Assembly: GCA_027886175.1 (NCBI GenBank)
Contig: JAJNNQ010000023.1
Span: forward strand, 6,496,501 to 6,560,500
Length of the DNA stretch: 64,000 nt
Source: Phylloscopus collybita
Lineage: Eukaryota; Chordata; Aves; Passeriformes; Phylloscopidae
Reading direction: 5' to 3'
Position 1 is the stretch's first letter, and every line of letters starts with the position of its first letter. The position numbers were made by a program, and so were the translations under genes. A model generated the notes under the pieces. That model was given only the letters and a program-made list of their open reading frames with translations, was not told where the DNA came from and made no database searches. This document shows, piece by piece, positions 11,006-23,600 of the stretch.

Positions 11006-11023
11006 CCCGTGCCGCAGTGCTGA
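10997..11023 (+). other. Upstream ORF 1, 8 codons
   Basis: The ATG lies inside the YY1/TISU-like element, with A at -3 and G at +4, and the frame closes at TGA after eight codons. If the 5' end lies just upstream, this would be a cap-proximal uORF. Translation is inferred only. Confidence 0.3.
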
Positions 11024-11135
11024 GCCGAGCCGCGCTCGCCGGCGCCCCGGGACGCGCGTCCCGTCCGCTGCCGCCCGCCCCCGGAGCGCAGCTCGCCGAG
11101 CCGCCCTCGGCCCGACGGTGTGCGAGGGAGCCGCG

Positions 11136-11186
11136 ATGGGCCGGGCGCGCTGCCCGCCGCAGGGAGCGCGGGGCCCACGGGGGTAG
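11136..11186 (+). other. Upstream ORF 2, 16 codons
   Basis: The ATG at 11136 has G at -3 and G at +4, a strong context, and the frame ends at TAG 11184-11186. It is not in frame with RPTOR and lies about 260 nt before the main start, so reinitiation would be possible. It is in frame with the X-box ATG at 10908, which would make a 92-codon version if transcription began further upstream. Confidence 0.35.
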
Positions 11187-11447
11187 AGGTGCGAGGGAGG
11201 CCCCGGGCCCGGTCCCCGCCGGCCCCTCGGTCCTCCCCGGGCCGCGCCACCGAGCCCGGCCGGGGCCGCTGCCTGCGCCAGGTGAAGGCGCTGCGTGCCC
11301 CGGGTCCGTCCTTACTCGCGCACCGGGGAACGCCGCCCCCCGCCGCCCTTGCCCCGTCCTCCCCCCCTCCGGGCGGAGGGACCCCCGGCCCCGCTGGGTG
11401 CCGGGCTGGACATCGCTGCCCACGTGTTGCCCGGCGCTTCCCCGCCC

Positions 11448-11609
11448 ATGGAGTCTGAGATGCTGCAGTCGCCTCTCCTGGGGCTCGGGGAGGAGGATGA
11501 GTCCGACCTGACGGACTGGAACTTGCCCCTGGCCTTCATGAAGAAAAGGCACTGCGAGAAGATCGAAGGCTCCAAGTCTTTGGCTCAGAGCTGGAGGATG
11601 AAGGACCGG
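11448..11609 (+). CDS. RPTOR: RPTOR exon 1 coding part (residues 1-54)
   Basis: Fifty-four codons from MESEMLQSP to WRMKDR, then donor GTAATG. This is the poorly structured acidic N-terminus followed by the lead-in to the caspase-like domain. It is close to the mammalian sequence; a Ser at residue 20 replaces what I recall as Ala. An in-frame TGA upstream at 11283 and the lack of any intervening ATG settle the start codon. The exon ends in phase 0 and is followed by an intron of 9,999 bp. Confidence 0.98.
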
Positions 11610-14600
11610 GTAATGCTCCAGGGCAGGATGGGGTTTGAAGGAGGAGCAGTCGGGGGACAGGCGGAGCAGGCAGAGCTCAGAGTGTGCTGAGCTGTTGCCG
11701 GGTGAAACGCTGGCTGTGGATCCCGCACTTTGTGTCCCAGTGGGGAGGAATTAGGGAAGCAAACCTGCAGATGGGTCACAAGTGCTGATTCCATGCTCAC
11801 AGCGCTGGGCTCTTGGAGCAGCTCCATCATTTGGGCTCTTTAAATGAGACCTGGGTGCTCAGTGTGTTCTGGGCAGGCCAGAAGGAGCCTCAGAAGGAGC
11901 CCTGGAGCCCAGCAGGTGCCTGGGCAGCCCCAGGGCAGGAGGTGCAGCAGTTGCAGCTGTCTGGAGGTGCAGCTGCACAGGAGCTGTGTGGGTTTGCAGC
12001 GTGCCACCAGCTCCAGGTGTGTGGAATGTGGAATGAGGGTGTCCTTGCACCTGGAGGAACAAATTGTGGGATTTTGGAGGCAGGAAATGGTTGTGTTCCA
12101 GCAGGAGCTCCTCCTGTGCCTGGGGATGTGTTGTGTGTTAAACTGCCAGCGCTGGGAGTGACAGAGAAGGGGCCCAGCTGGGGGTCTGGGGTGCTCTGCT
12201 GCATCTGTGTGCCACCTTTAATGTCTCAGTAAAGAGTAGACAAAGCATCCAAGAAATGTCCTGGACCATCATCTCCCCTCGTTCTGTTCCTGGGACCTGC
12301 TTTGGGCTCCCTGCTTTGGCTCTCCCAGCTGTTGTAGCCACAACTTTGTGTTGATGGATATTGATGGGTTTTCCTGGTGACCAGATTTCTGTTATGTTTC
12401 TGACCCTTTTGTAACAGGCTAGAATGACTTACTGACACTCCAGGCTGTAATTTCTCTGCAGGGGCCACATGCCCAGGCTGTCCCTGAGCCTCAGTGTTCC
12501 CAGGCTGGTGGTTACATGTCTGAGAAGTTCTGAGCCGTGAGGAGAATCACGTACTGAGAGTGGGACTTGGCAGATCACTGCTGGGTTGAGCTGAGCGTTT
12601 GGGGTGTGATTTAAAGGCAGCACAGACACCACGTTGGGTGCTCTGCTCCGAAGGGTTCTGGCACAGAGGAGACTTTCTCCAGTAGACTGTGGAGGTGTGT
12701 GATGAGCTTGCTGGTCTATTTTAGGTGCCTCTGCCTTCCTGTTCCCTCAGTTCCTGATCTGCAGAGTTGCCTGTTTCTAATTCAGGAATGACTTTGCCTT
12801 GGTTGGGCTGATCAATAGGTTGTGCAGCAGCAGCACAAGCTCAGGGGGTGACCAGGGGTTCTGTGTGGTTGGTGTTAAATGTTTCACGTGCTTGCTGCCA
12901 TCAGTGAGCAGCCCAGCCCAGCTCCTGCTGCCTCCTCTGGGACTCTCCCTTCGTGGTTGCTGCTGCTGCTGCTCTCTGGGGCCGAGCTCAGTGGAGCTGG
13001 GCCCTGCTCACCCTCCAAGGCACTGAGTCTGACTCTTGTGAAAGAAGAAAATAGAAGCAAATCTGGAATTTTCGGTTTAGTCCTTCTGCTTTCTCTGTCA
13101 GCTGGAGCCAAATAACTTCATACCAGGGCCAGGGGTGCAGCTCAGGTGTCATTTGTGTCTGGGCAGCTGGATCAGGGATCGTTTGGACAAACCTGCTGTA
13201 GAGTATAATTGCTTTTTGTTTAAGAACGGGTGCATAGCAAAGTTCCAAAAGCGCACAAAGACACCTGAGAGAGGAAGAACAGCTGACTGGAGAATGCTCA
13301 ACCTCATTACTTTTAAATCTCATCAGCTATTTTTCATGTCTTCTATTTTATTCCCCTTTTTTAGCAGTCACTGGCTGTCTCCTGAGTGCTTAATGTGCAG
13401 TAATGAGCTCAGAACCTCAGCTGGGCAGGGAAGGGGATGAGGATGGGGTTTGGAATGCTGCAGGGGTGATGTCTGCTAAATATTTCCACCCAGTGAGCTC
13501 GAGTTTGGCTAATCCTGCAGAACAGCTCCCTGGTTTGTCCTGGTGTCCGTGAGCAGCAGGTGGAGGGCAGCTCACTCAGGCTGCTCTTTTCCCATGGCCT
13601 GGCTGGGGCGTGACAGGTTTGTCCAGGGAATGGAGCACCTGGAGAAAACCCCAGGACCTTGGGCTTTGTGGGGTTTCCCTGGTGGTGTGAGGGCAGTGAC
13701 CTGGCAGCCTGTGCTATCTGTGAAAACTGATGGGCTGTTGCTTTTTCTCCTTTTTGTTCCTGAACTGCTTTGTTTTGCTCTCTGGAGTCATAAATTAATT
13801 ACTTCTTGTTGTAGCTGTCTTCAGGAAGTTTCTTCTCTTCCTCTTTCCTTGCCTTCCAGCACTGTCCCTCAGTGGCCTGAGTGCCCTGTCAGTGCCCAGA
13901 GCCCCTGGTGTGCATCTGGTCCTCCAGTCCCTGGTGTCCATCTGTCTGCTCCTCCAGCCCCTGGTGTCCATCTGTCTGCTCCTCCAGCCCAGCCATGGCT
14001 CAGCCCCTTCCTCCCCTGCAGCCCCCGGGTGAGGCTCTGTCTCCATCCCCAATTCTCTGCAGCTTCTTTTGTCTCTTCACTCCCCTTCCCACAAACCAGG
14101 GCTGATGGACTTGGTGTGCCTTCTCTCTGGGCTGCTGCTGCTGCTGCAGGAGGTTTCCTGAGGGCTGGAGGGGATGTGCCTCTAGCTGTGAGATGAGTGT
14201 GGAAAACATTCCAGCACCTTCAGTTTGATAAATGAGCTCGTCACAGCCCAGGCTGGGGACCATTCGCTGTCATTAAGCACCCCAGCCTGTCTCTAAATGA
14301 AGAAGTGCTCAAAGGTCAGCCCAGACCAGGCTCTGGCAGTCCCAGTGCAGGTAAAGCTGTGGCATTTCCCCCTGTGAATCATGACAGCCCCAAGCAGTGG
14401 CAGATTTTGCCTTATTCATCGAGGAGTCATGGGGAGTGATCCGAGCTCTACTACAGTTAGAGGAAGTGATTCACGGATCTGGGAGTGGAATGACTCTTCT
14501 TTTCATCCTGCCTTGGTGCTCTAAAAACCCCAGAGTTTATGTGAAGTTGAAGGTTCTTTAGAAGGCAGAGCTCTGATCAGGGGAGAATCAAATCAGCAGA

Positions 14601-17600
14601 GTAATGAGTGGTAAATGTAGAGAAAATAAGTGAGAATTCACTGGTGTCTCCCGCCCCTTCCTCCATGAGGGCTGCTCTGAAAACATTTAATCCTTCTTCT
14701 CCCCCTTCCATGGACTGCATATGCCATCAAAGTGACACTGCTTTGATCTATTATTTATTTAAAGAATATTTTTAACACAGGAGGGTTGGAATTATGCTTT
14801 GTGTATTGAATTAAATCTCCCAGCCTCGATAGCAACCAGAACATTTAACTTGATTTAAAGAAAAAGACTCCAGATACACCAGGTTTTACTGACAAGTTGC
14901 TATTAAATTCAGAATATTTAAATTAAGATTTGCTGTATTTATATTGATTTCTAAGATAAGCAGAGAACAACAAAGCTGATTGTAATAGTTTTACCTCAAC
15001 ATTTTTTTTTCTTGCTGCCTCATAACTTGCTGAGTGAGAATTAAATCCTGTTTTTATGAGAAGAGGAACCCACAATTAGATTTCTCTGGAAATGCAGATT
15101 AAAGCAGGACTGCATACAAATGTGCTTAATTCATTTGAGCAGAGTTTACCTGCACAGGAAGCCCGTGGAAGTGTCCAAGGCTGGGTAGGTTTTTTGGGGA
15201 GCTGGGCTGTGCTTTTCTCTCAGAGCTGGTGTTCACTGGCTCGGGGCTGTGCTGACCTTCTCCCCTGGCCTGTGCAGAGGTGACTGAGGGGTTATGGATC
15301 CCTCTGGGACTGGAGCTTTAGCTGGCACTGCCAGATCTGATAAACCCATTAGTACACTTGGTGTTTGTCTTGTTCTTCTGTTCTTCTCTAGAGAACACTG
15401 TGCTCTCTGGGTGCCTCTTTCAAGGAATTATCAGAAGAATTCAGGTTTGTGTTAATGCCATCCTTCAGTGGCAGGCCCTGGTGTGGGGTGTGATGGGTGA
15501 CAGGCCCTTTTTATCTCCTTGTCCCAGAGGCTCTGCCAGCAGCAGCCCCACCAGTGTTTTTATTTCTGTGTTTGCCTTTATTGATCCATGCTTGCTGAAC
15601 TGGGGCAGGGTGACCTCCAGCTCTTGCTGGGTAGGGATGGAGCAGAGAGTAATTAGTGTGATTAGCGCTGTGCAGAGAGGAGAGCAGGGGCAGTGCCCAG
15701 AGGAGGAGGCTGTGGGAGCAGGTGTGGATGCAGCCCTGTTCTGCTGGGCTCCCTGGAGCCTGGCAGAGCCTGCAGCAGGAGCTGGGGCTGCAGCCAGCTT
15801 TGTGCCCTCTCCTCTCCATGGCACAGCCAGGAGGGAGCTGAGAGCCCTGGGAGGGATGCAGGGGATGGGGGGGGATGAGCCCTGTGCCTTCCCCACAGCC
15901 TGACACTGCACATGGGCTTGCCCTGTCCCTGTCTCCTGCTCTCTGCACGCCGGGGCAGGGCTCCTGTTGCAGGAAGTCATTTGCATGTGGAGCACTTGGC
16001 TGTGGCTCAGGGATCCCTCAGCTCCCGATCAAAGGCTGCCAGTGCTTCCCGAGCCGGTGACTCCCGGGGGATCTGAGGGGCTGTCCAGGAAGGGTTTGAA
16101 GGAAGGATTTGTAAGGAAGATCTGAAGCTGCAGCAGGCAGTGCTTGGGAAGGTGGACACCTTTGAAAGGCAGTGCTAGACAGGAGTGGGAATGCTGTGGA
16201 GCCATGAGGAGCAGCCTGCAGGAATGCAAAGCAGGCGAGGAGGAAAGCCCTTGGCACAGATAAATGGGGAATGACGTCTGGAAGGCGCCTCTTGTCGGTG
16301 CTTTTGCAGATTGTGTAAGGAAAGCAAAGATCACAGGAGTAAAATGTTTGCTTTCTATTATTTTCATTATTTTTAGGAAGTGATTGACAGGGAAGGAAAC
16401 CCCATTTTGGCTCTAAGCATCCTAGAGTGGTTGGAAAGCAGAGTTTGGCTGCTGTGCTGGGACAGGCTGATCCTGTCTGTCCCAGCACAGGCCCCAGCCT
16501 GGAGTTTTTAACCTCTCAGTGGGTAACAGGGTCACCTTGGGTCTCTGAGGGCTCTGGGCCACAGCGTGTCTGGGGATGTCACTGCCGTCACACAGGAGCT
16601 GGGAATGGGAGCTGGCTGTGGATAGCTGGGGCAGTGGGTGACAGCAGTGACCCAGCCACGAGCTCAGAAGTGCTTCAAGGGAGCACTGAGGGCAGCAGCT
16701 CAGAGTGGGCTTGGAGGAGCTGGAGCCGTGTGTAGGAGCTGCCTTTGCTGGGCAGATGAACGCCTTGGGCACAGAAAACCTCTGGAGAAAATTCAGGGTA
16801 TTAGTGCCGAATTCAGAGGTTAGAGAAGGAAACCAAGCCCTCAGGAGGAGTGGATCGAGGAATCTAGAGCAGGCTGGCACACCAGGAACCAACTCTGGGC
16901 TGCAGGTGGCTGGAGACAACCTGCAGAGCTGGTGAATTATTAATGTTAACCTGAAGGAGTTCTTTGCATTCTAGTGCTTCTCTTGCTGTGGAGAAGCACA
17001 CAGAGATTTTCTTCTGTAACAGTTTTTATTTATCTTAAACTTTACAGTAAAAAAAATTTCCTTGAAACTGAAAGCTCTTCTTTTAAGGTGCTTAACCTTG
17101 AAAGTGGTACAGGAACTGAAGAGGCAGCAGGGAGCTCTGTTCCCCTGGGTGGGGGAACATCCTGTCCAAGTGGGACATGTTGGGAATCATTCCTTCCTTG
17201 GTTTTGTGTGCAGATGGAGTGGAAGGTCAAGGCTTTGTTTGTCTGTTCAACACCTTCAGCCTTTTCTGATTTCAGACCTGCATTCCTCAGTGGAAGGTGG
17301 TGCCAGAGCCCTGGGGATGATGCAGGACAGATGTCACCACTTGTCACCTCTGGGCTGGGAGCCCAAAAGGGGAAGGTTGGCAAAGGGGAACTTCTGGTGT
17401 TGCAGAGTGAACTGCTCTCCAGGGAGAACAATGTTTCCTCTGGTTAAATGTTGCTGTTCGTGCTCTCTCTGGAGACCTCCTCCTTGGAACATTTCGTGGC
17501 AGGTTTCCAAAGGAGCCCACGGTCAGGAATCACCTGAGGAGCTCCTCGCTGGTGGTGAAGAGATTTGTATTAAATCTGTAAATGTGTGGAGAGAAAAATG

Positions 17601-20600
17601 GGAAAAAAAGGTTTCAGGAAGGGAATGAATTTCCTGCACAAGCGGGAAACTGAGCCTCCTGGCCAGGGAGGCTTTTCAAATGAGACTCGTTAGAGGATTT
17701 GGAATTTGGAAATTTGTCCCAGGATCTGTGTTTAATGCTGATAACTTCATCCTCAACTCTGTAAAATAATGTAGCTGCATATATTTCATGTTTAATGCTG
17801 ACTTAATCTTGTGTTTGTATTAACTCCCAGAAGCAATTTGAACTCACTGGCATAAACCCAGGCAGGTTTCTAACACTTGAGTGTTCATCTGGGTAATGTT
17901 TAAGCAGAAAGTTCTCAGCTTGCAAATTGCAGTGTAAAAATCAAATATTAATGGGGTCTAAAACGTCCAGTCTGAGATGTACCACAAAATGCAGGATTTC
18001 TCATAAATGCCCTGACTTTTTCTTGGTACTACTTGAACTAGAACATAAAGCAGTTCTATGGCTCTGAGTTACAAACCTGTTCTCACCCAGGCAGAAATAA
18101 ATGGGTGTCTCAGCTTCAGCCTGGCCTGGAGTCACTGTCAGGGATGCTCCAGTGGGATCAGGTGGGCTCCCTGGGGTGATAAAACTTCACATTTTCAATC
18201 AAACCCAGAAGATAATGTGTTTTTCCTAGCTGAAAATACCTGCAGATATTGCACTGTACTCACCTGTTGATCTGTTTGGCCTCTAAATGAAATAAGAGGT
18301 GAATTAGGAATATTTTAAAAGGTCTTTAGCATAAGATGTACATTCTAGTGTCAAGTGCTTTAATAAGCAACTTCTCTTCCGAGCAGACACAGAGCTCCCT
18401 GTGCTCCCTGAGCCCCATTTCTGATGGCTTTGGGATGAATTCTCTGCCATCACTTCTCAGGAAGAGCATTTTGACCGAGTGGATTTTGCCATTTAAGTAT
18501 TGCAGGTTCTGACCCAGAGTTATTAAATCACTTTGAAACGGATGCAGTACAAGCTTGGGAGTTGTATCCCATTTTTTAACATACAAATGACACTCCAAAG
18601 TGCAGAGCCCACACTAAGAGCTGCTGTGGTTTGATCTTGAGCCTTTGCTGACAGAGCATTTTGGATATTGGTTTTCTTACAAACTTGCCAAATGTTCTGC
18701 TGCTTCATTTTTAAATTCTAACAAAAATCCATGGAAATGTATTCTGATGGATATACTCCTGGAATGGGGAAAAGAAAATTTCCACTGTCTTAATGACAGA
18801 TGAGAATGTCCTCATACTGCTTGTATTAAGAACCTTTAAATATGCAGTGAAGTTTCTGGTGTGTTCCACAAGAGCTTAGAAATGGGAAAAGCATTATTGG
18901 GGGTTTTTTGACTTGGGGTGGTGTTGTTTTTTGGGTTTTTTTTTGATCAGTCACATGCATTGTCCCCCCAAACCTCCCCGGAGCCTGGGCTGAGCCCCAG
19001 CAAGGGGAGCGGGGACTGTGCCCCTCTGCCCCCCAGGTGAGGGGAGATTGTGCCCCTCTGCCCCTCAGGTGAGGGGAGATTGTGCCCCTCTGCCCCCCAG
19101 GTGAGGGGAGATTGTGCCCCTCTGCCCCCCAGGTGAGGGGAGATTGTGTCCCTCTGCCCCCCAGGTGAGGGGAGATTGTGTCCCTCTGCCCCTCAGGTGA
19201 GGGGAGATTGTGTCCCTCTGCCCCTCAGGTGAGGGGGGGATTGTGCCCCTCTGCCCCCCAGGTGAGGGGAGATTGTGCCCCTCTGCCCCTCAGGTGAGAC
19301 CCCACCTGCAGAGCTGCCCCAGCCCCAGCACAGGGAGGAGCTGGAGCTGCTGCAGAGCCCAGAGGAGGCTCCAGGATGAGCAGAGGGATGGAGCAGCTCT
19401 GCTGGGAGGAAAGGCTGGCAGAGCTGGGATTGTCCACCTGGAGAGGAGAAGCTTTGGGGTGAACTCAGTGTGGCCTTGCAGGGCCTGAAGGAGCTGCAGG
19501 GAAGATGGGGAGAGACTTTCCAAGGGATGGAGTGCCAGGACACAGGGAATGGCTTCCCACTGCCAGAGGGCAGGGTTAGATGGCATATTGAGAAAAAAAT
19601 CCTCCCTGTGAGGAGTGGGAGAGGGATGAGCTGCAGCTCTGAGGCGTGCTCCCTGTTGGCAGAACAAATGGTGTGGAGTGCAAGGCTTTACATCCTTTGG
19701 GGGAGGTGGCAGAGGGGAAATCACCCCATTTGTCTCTGGGATCAATTCCTGTTCCTCTCATGGGTTTGCTGTCAGTTTTCCAGGAGAAACACTTATTCAA
19801 AACCCCATACCTGGGAATGGAAAAGAAATATCAGCCTGTTCAGCATAAGCCACCAATCAGATGTTACCAGCAAAATACTGAAAAATAAGTCAGTATTAGA
19901 CTGCAAATGGGAAACAATAAATAAATGAGATGGAGAAGATTGCTTGGCAGGATACTTTCTCTTGGAAGAATGATTTATGTGTTTCCATGCCTAATAAGTC
20001 ATTTTGTGTGTAGTTTTCTGTTTCCCTGGGGTGTTCAGTGTGTGTGTGGCAGCGTGTGATGGCTCTGGCAGCCTCCTTGCCCTTCTACACCCTGCAGCTC
20101 CTTCTTCCCTGAGCAGCTGGCAGTGCCTGGGGTGCCTGGGGAGGTGTCCTGGGCAGGGCAGGGGTTGTGCAGTGCTCAGCTGCTTTGGGGTGGTGTTTTT
20201 GGGTGGTCCTTGCCCTGAGCTGCTAGTGAGAGTGAGGGGTCTGCAGGACTGGGCTGCAGTCCTGGTTCTGCCCGTTTCTCTGCTTTTACTGTGGATGTCC
20301 CCAAAGTGCTCCAAGGCTCGTGTGCTGGGTGCTGAACTGCAGCTCTGGGCTCTGCACCCCATCCATGGGCACTCCTGAGAGCCCTGTGGAATCCTGATCA
20401 GGGAATTCCTCCTGTTTTCATCCCTGTGCTGCAGAGTGCTGCACAGCCCTGGGTATTGCCTGGCACGAGGAACTCCTAGAGGATTGCAGGGTTTGGTAGC
20501 AAGAGCACACTTTGGGATGGAGCCATGAACCACAGTTGTTGCTGATTTTTCATTCCATGTTCCCCATCACGGCCATGGGAGTGAGGAAACTGCAGGATTT

Positions 20601-23600
20601 CTGTCCTGGTGTAGAGCCTGTGAGTGGTGTCTAGCTGCTCCAGTTTCTGTATAAATTACACATTTATGTGGCTCTAGGGTTTGCTCTAAGTGTGAAAATT
20701 GGGAAGTTTTTTTCCCTCCTGCTGTGGATTGCACGGAGCACCCTGCAGAGGTGGGGATGTGGGTGGCCTTGCTGCAGGCAAGCCCTGAATGCCTGGAATC
20801 ACTGAGAGCCTCCTCACTGCTTCTGTTTTCTTCCTCTGGTTAGGTGTTGGCATGAGGAAGTCTAGAAAAAAAATCCCATAAAGATGTGAAGTGCTGATTT
20901 TCAGGCAGTATTTTTAGCTGGCCAAGGTGGTTTGTCCTTGGTTTAATGCAGGTTTTGGGTCCCAGGTGAGGTTGGCTGGGTTTGGGTTGGGTACCTCTGT
21001 GGGTGGGATGTCCCCTTGTGCTGCCTGGGCAGTGCCAGGGGGGTGTGGAGCAGCAGCTGGAGCCATGCCAGGATTTCTCCTTACAGGGCTCTCCAAGAAA
21101 ACCCCACAAGTGAAGAAAACAAAATAGAAATGGCACTAGATATATTTGTTTTGGGGTGTGTGTGTTTGTTTAATTTTCCATGGTTTTGTTTGTCACTTGG
21201 GGTTTTTTTCCATTGTAATTCTTTTAGTTTCAGTATTAAGAGATCACACACTGCATTATAATATTGGTCAGGGCCCCTGAATAGCATTGCCTCATGTTTT
21301 AATAATGTGTTTCAGTTGGACAATGGCTAATTTAAGATGAGTAGCAGAAGTTCACTGCTATCTATTTCCATGCTCAGAAAGAGAAGAATGGGCTCTGGAA
21401 ATAATAACAAAAATAGTAACATGGAGTCCAAGTACTGTTCTAATAAAAAATATGAAAAATTTCATCAGTCAGGCCTTACTTAAAATAGTCCCTGTGAAGG
21501 AGCAGGTGGGAGAGGTTGGGTAAAGCCCTGCAGGAGTTCTGGGAGGGATGAAAGGCCAGGGAAGGTGCTGCTCCTGCACTCAGGGTGTGCTGTTGCCTCT
21601 CGTTGCAGATGAAGACTGTAAGTGTTGCCTTAGTTTTGTGCCTCAATGTCGGCGTGGACCCCCCAGACGTGGTGAAAACGACTCCCTGTGCCCGCCTGGA
21701 GTGCTGGATTGGTGAGTCCCTCAGCCTGCAGGCTCCCCTGAGCCTCACAGGCACCGAGTCACAGCACACAATTCATCCCAAAGCTGGGCTGAGCAGAGGG
21801 AAATCTGGGATCTGATTTTTCTCTGGGTTAATGAAGAGTCCAGCTCCAACTGCTGCCCTGGGTCATCTCTCCTGCTGTGTTCTGAAATGAGATACCATGG
21901 AGAAAAACAGCTGTTAATGAGCTGCTTGGCTTTCTTGTAATTATTTTAGATTTATAAATATCTAAAGGAAATCTCTGAGCAGAGCCACCTTCAGAGTGCT
22001 GGGATCTGCAGAGCTTTCAATCCCCCTTCTCTGCCTCACCCAGCAGAGCAGTGAGGTTTGTGAAACACCTTGCTGTGTTTTGAGGTGGCTGCTCCAGGGC
22101 TCTTTTAATTGGAATCATTCAGAAGACCTAGAATTATTCCCAAGGATGTCTTGCCAGCAGTTCCAACACCTGGGTTTGCTGCTTTCATGCAGCACTGCAC
22201 TGAATTCCTAGGGTTTTTGTGAAGAAATTAGAAGTTCCCTTGGTTTTGCAGAAAAAAAAAAAAAGTCTAATTATCAAGATGAGACAATTCTGAAGTAAAA
22301 TTAGAAGGAAATATCTTGTGTACAGAGGCTTTCTGAGAGAGATTTGGTTTTTATCTAGGAACTGGGAATGCTCAGCCTCCAGCACGTCCCACGCTGGGCA
22401 CTGCAATCCTCAGCTCGGGGCTTCGACAGGCCCCAGAGCAAATGAATCACTGCACAAACAGCAATTCTTTAAAAACTTCCAGCAGATTTTCTAAGTTGGC
22501 CTTACCTGCTTTGTGAATCACAGCAGCTCAGGGTTTTAACCTGGAAATGCTGCTGAGAGCCCTGAGCAGGCACAAAGAGGTACCTGAGAGCAGTGCAGAG
22601 AGCAGCTCCGGTGTCTCATTGATGCACGAGCAGAGCAGCATTGCAGAGGCATTTAAATCAAGTCATTAGTGCCTATCATTAGCAAAGAGAATTCTGAATG
22701 CAGTTTTGTAATTAAATTTTCAGTCTGTTTATGTACACAAGTGCTCCTTCCACTCCCAGCCAACTTGAAGTTTCTGAAAGAGGTAATTGGGGAAATATCT
22801 GATGTTTTTCCTGCCCTCAGCCTCAGGAGCAGGGACTGGGGTGCAGCAATGTCTGTGCCACACGTGCAGGGGCTGGGGGACTCTCTGGGGGGCAGCTGCT
22901 GCTGCTCACACCTGAGCTGGGCTCACAGCTGCCCACCCCTGGGGACAAATGGCCACTGAGCAGAGCCACGTGCAGGTCCTGCTGCACCTTCCACGTGCTT
23001 TCATTCTTTAAAGGAAAATAACTCTCAAAATCCTGCTTTCATCCTGCTCTATTGCATTTTGTTTCTAACAAAAGTATATTTGCAAAAACGGGAAAAAAAA
23101 ACCAACAACCCTTCGTTGATCTGGTTTAGTGCTTTTAAAATAATTGATATTAAATAGGAAAATATTAGCTTGTAGGGTTTGGAGTTTTTTTTTAAGAAAA
23201 CTTGTTAATTGTTTAATTATATGTCCATGGTGTTTGAATAAAGCACATGGCCTGGAATTGTATTGCTGTGTATGGATTGTGGTAATTATCTAGCAATAAA
23301 ATTAACTTCTTAAATATTACAAATGGCACACAGTCTCTGCAGCAGCAAGCAAAGGAGGTAAATGAAGCAGGATTTTGCATTCATCAACAGAAAATGTTTG
23401 TCATCAAATATTTAACCAATTTGAGCTCTTGTCATTATTTACAATAGAAACCTTATTTCATTATTAAAAGAAACAAATGCAATGCCTCTCCTGTCTTTCA
23501 AAACAAAATTGTGTTCAGCACCTCAGTGAGAGAAACCTTCCACATTTGACAGTCTGTAATGGAACTGGATTTTTGTTGGACCGAAGAGCTTGGCGATGAT

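Larger units (their letters stand above)
10876..11447 (+). promoter_or_regulatory. RPTOR: RPTOR CpG-island promoter and 5' UTR
   Basis: This block is extremely GC- and CpG-rich, begins right after a CR1 tail, and runs into the start codon. No TATA box is seen, as expected for a housekeeping promoter. It holds an X-box at 10902-10915, a ZNF143-type core at 10978-10987 and a YY1/TISU-like element at 10994-11005. That layout puts the likely transcription start near 10985-10995 and would give a 5' UTR of about 450 nt; this is inference. A TGA in frame with RPTOR at 11283-11285, with no ATG between it and 11448, supports 11448 as the start. Confidence 0.8.
11610..21608 (+). other. RPTOR: RPTOR intron 1
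   Basis: A 9,999-bp phase-0 intron, GTAATG to TTGCAG. It holds a three-copy 30-bp repeat (13903-13990) and the 32-bp minisatellite with CR1 at 19.0-19.6 kb. An AT-rich, non-repetitive block at about 14.69-15.06 kb could be conserved intronic regulatory DNA. No other coding exon is recognisable. Confidence 0.85.

Noticed and set aside
10614..11186. 190-codon + frame across the CR1 and CpG island
   Set aside because: The first half is CR1 sequence and the rest is GC-rich UTR; only the short uORFs within it are worth noting.
11295..11447. N-terminal extension of RPTOR by 51 codons starting at 11295
   Set aside because: The codon at 11295 is GTG, not ATG; an in-frame TGA lies at 11283 and there is no in-frame ATG before 11448.
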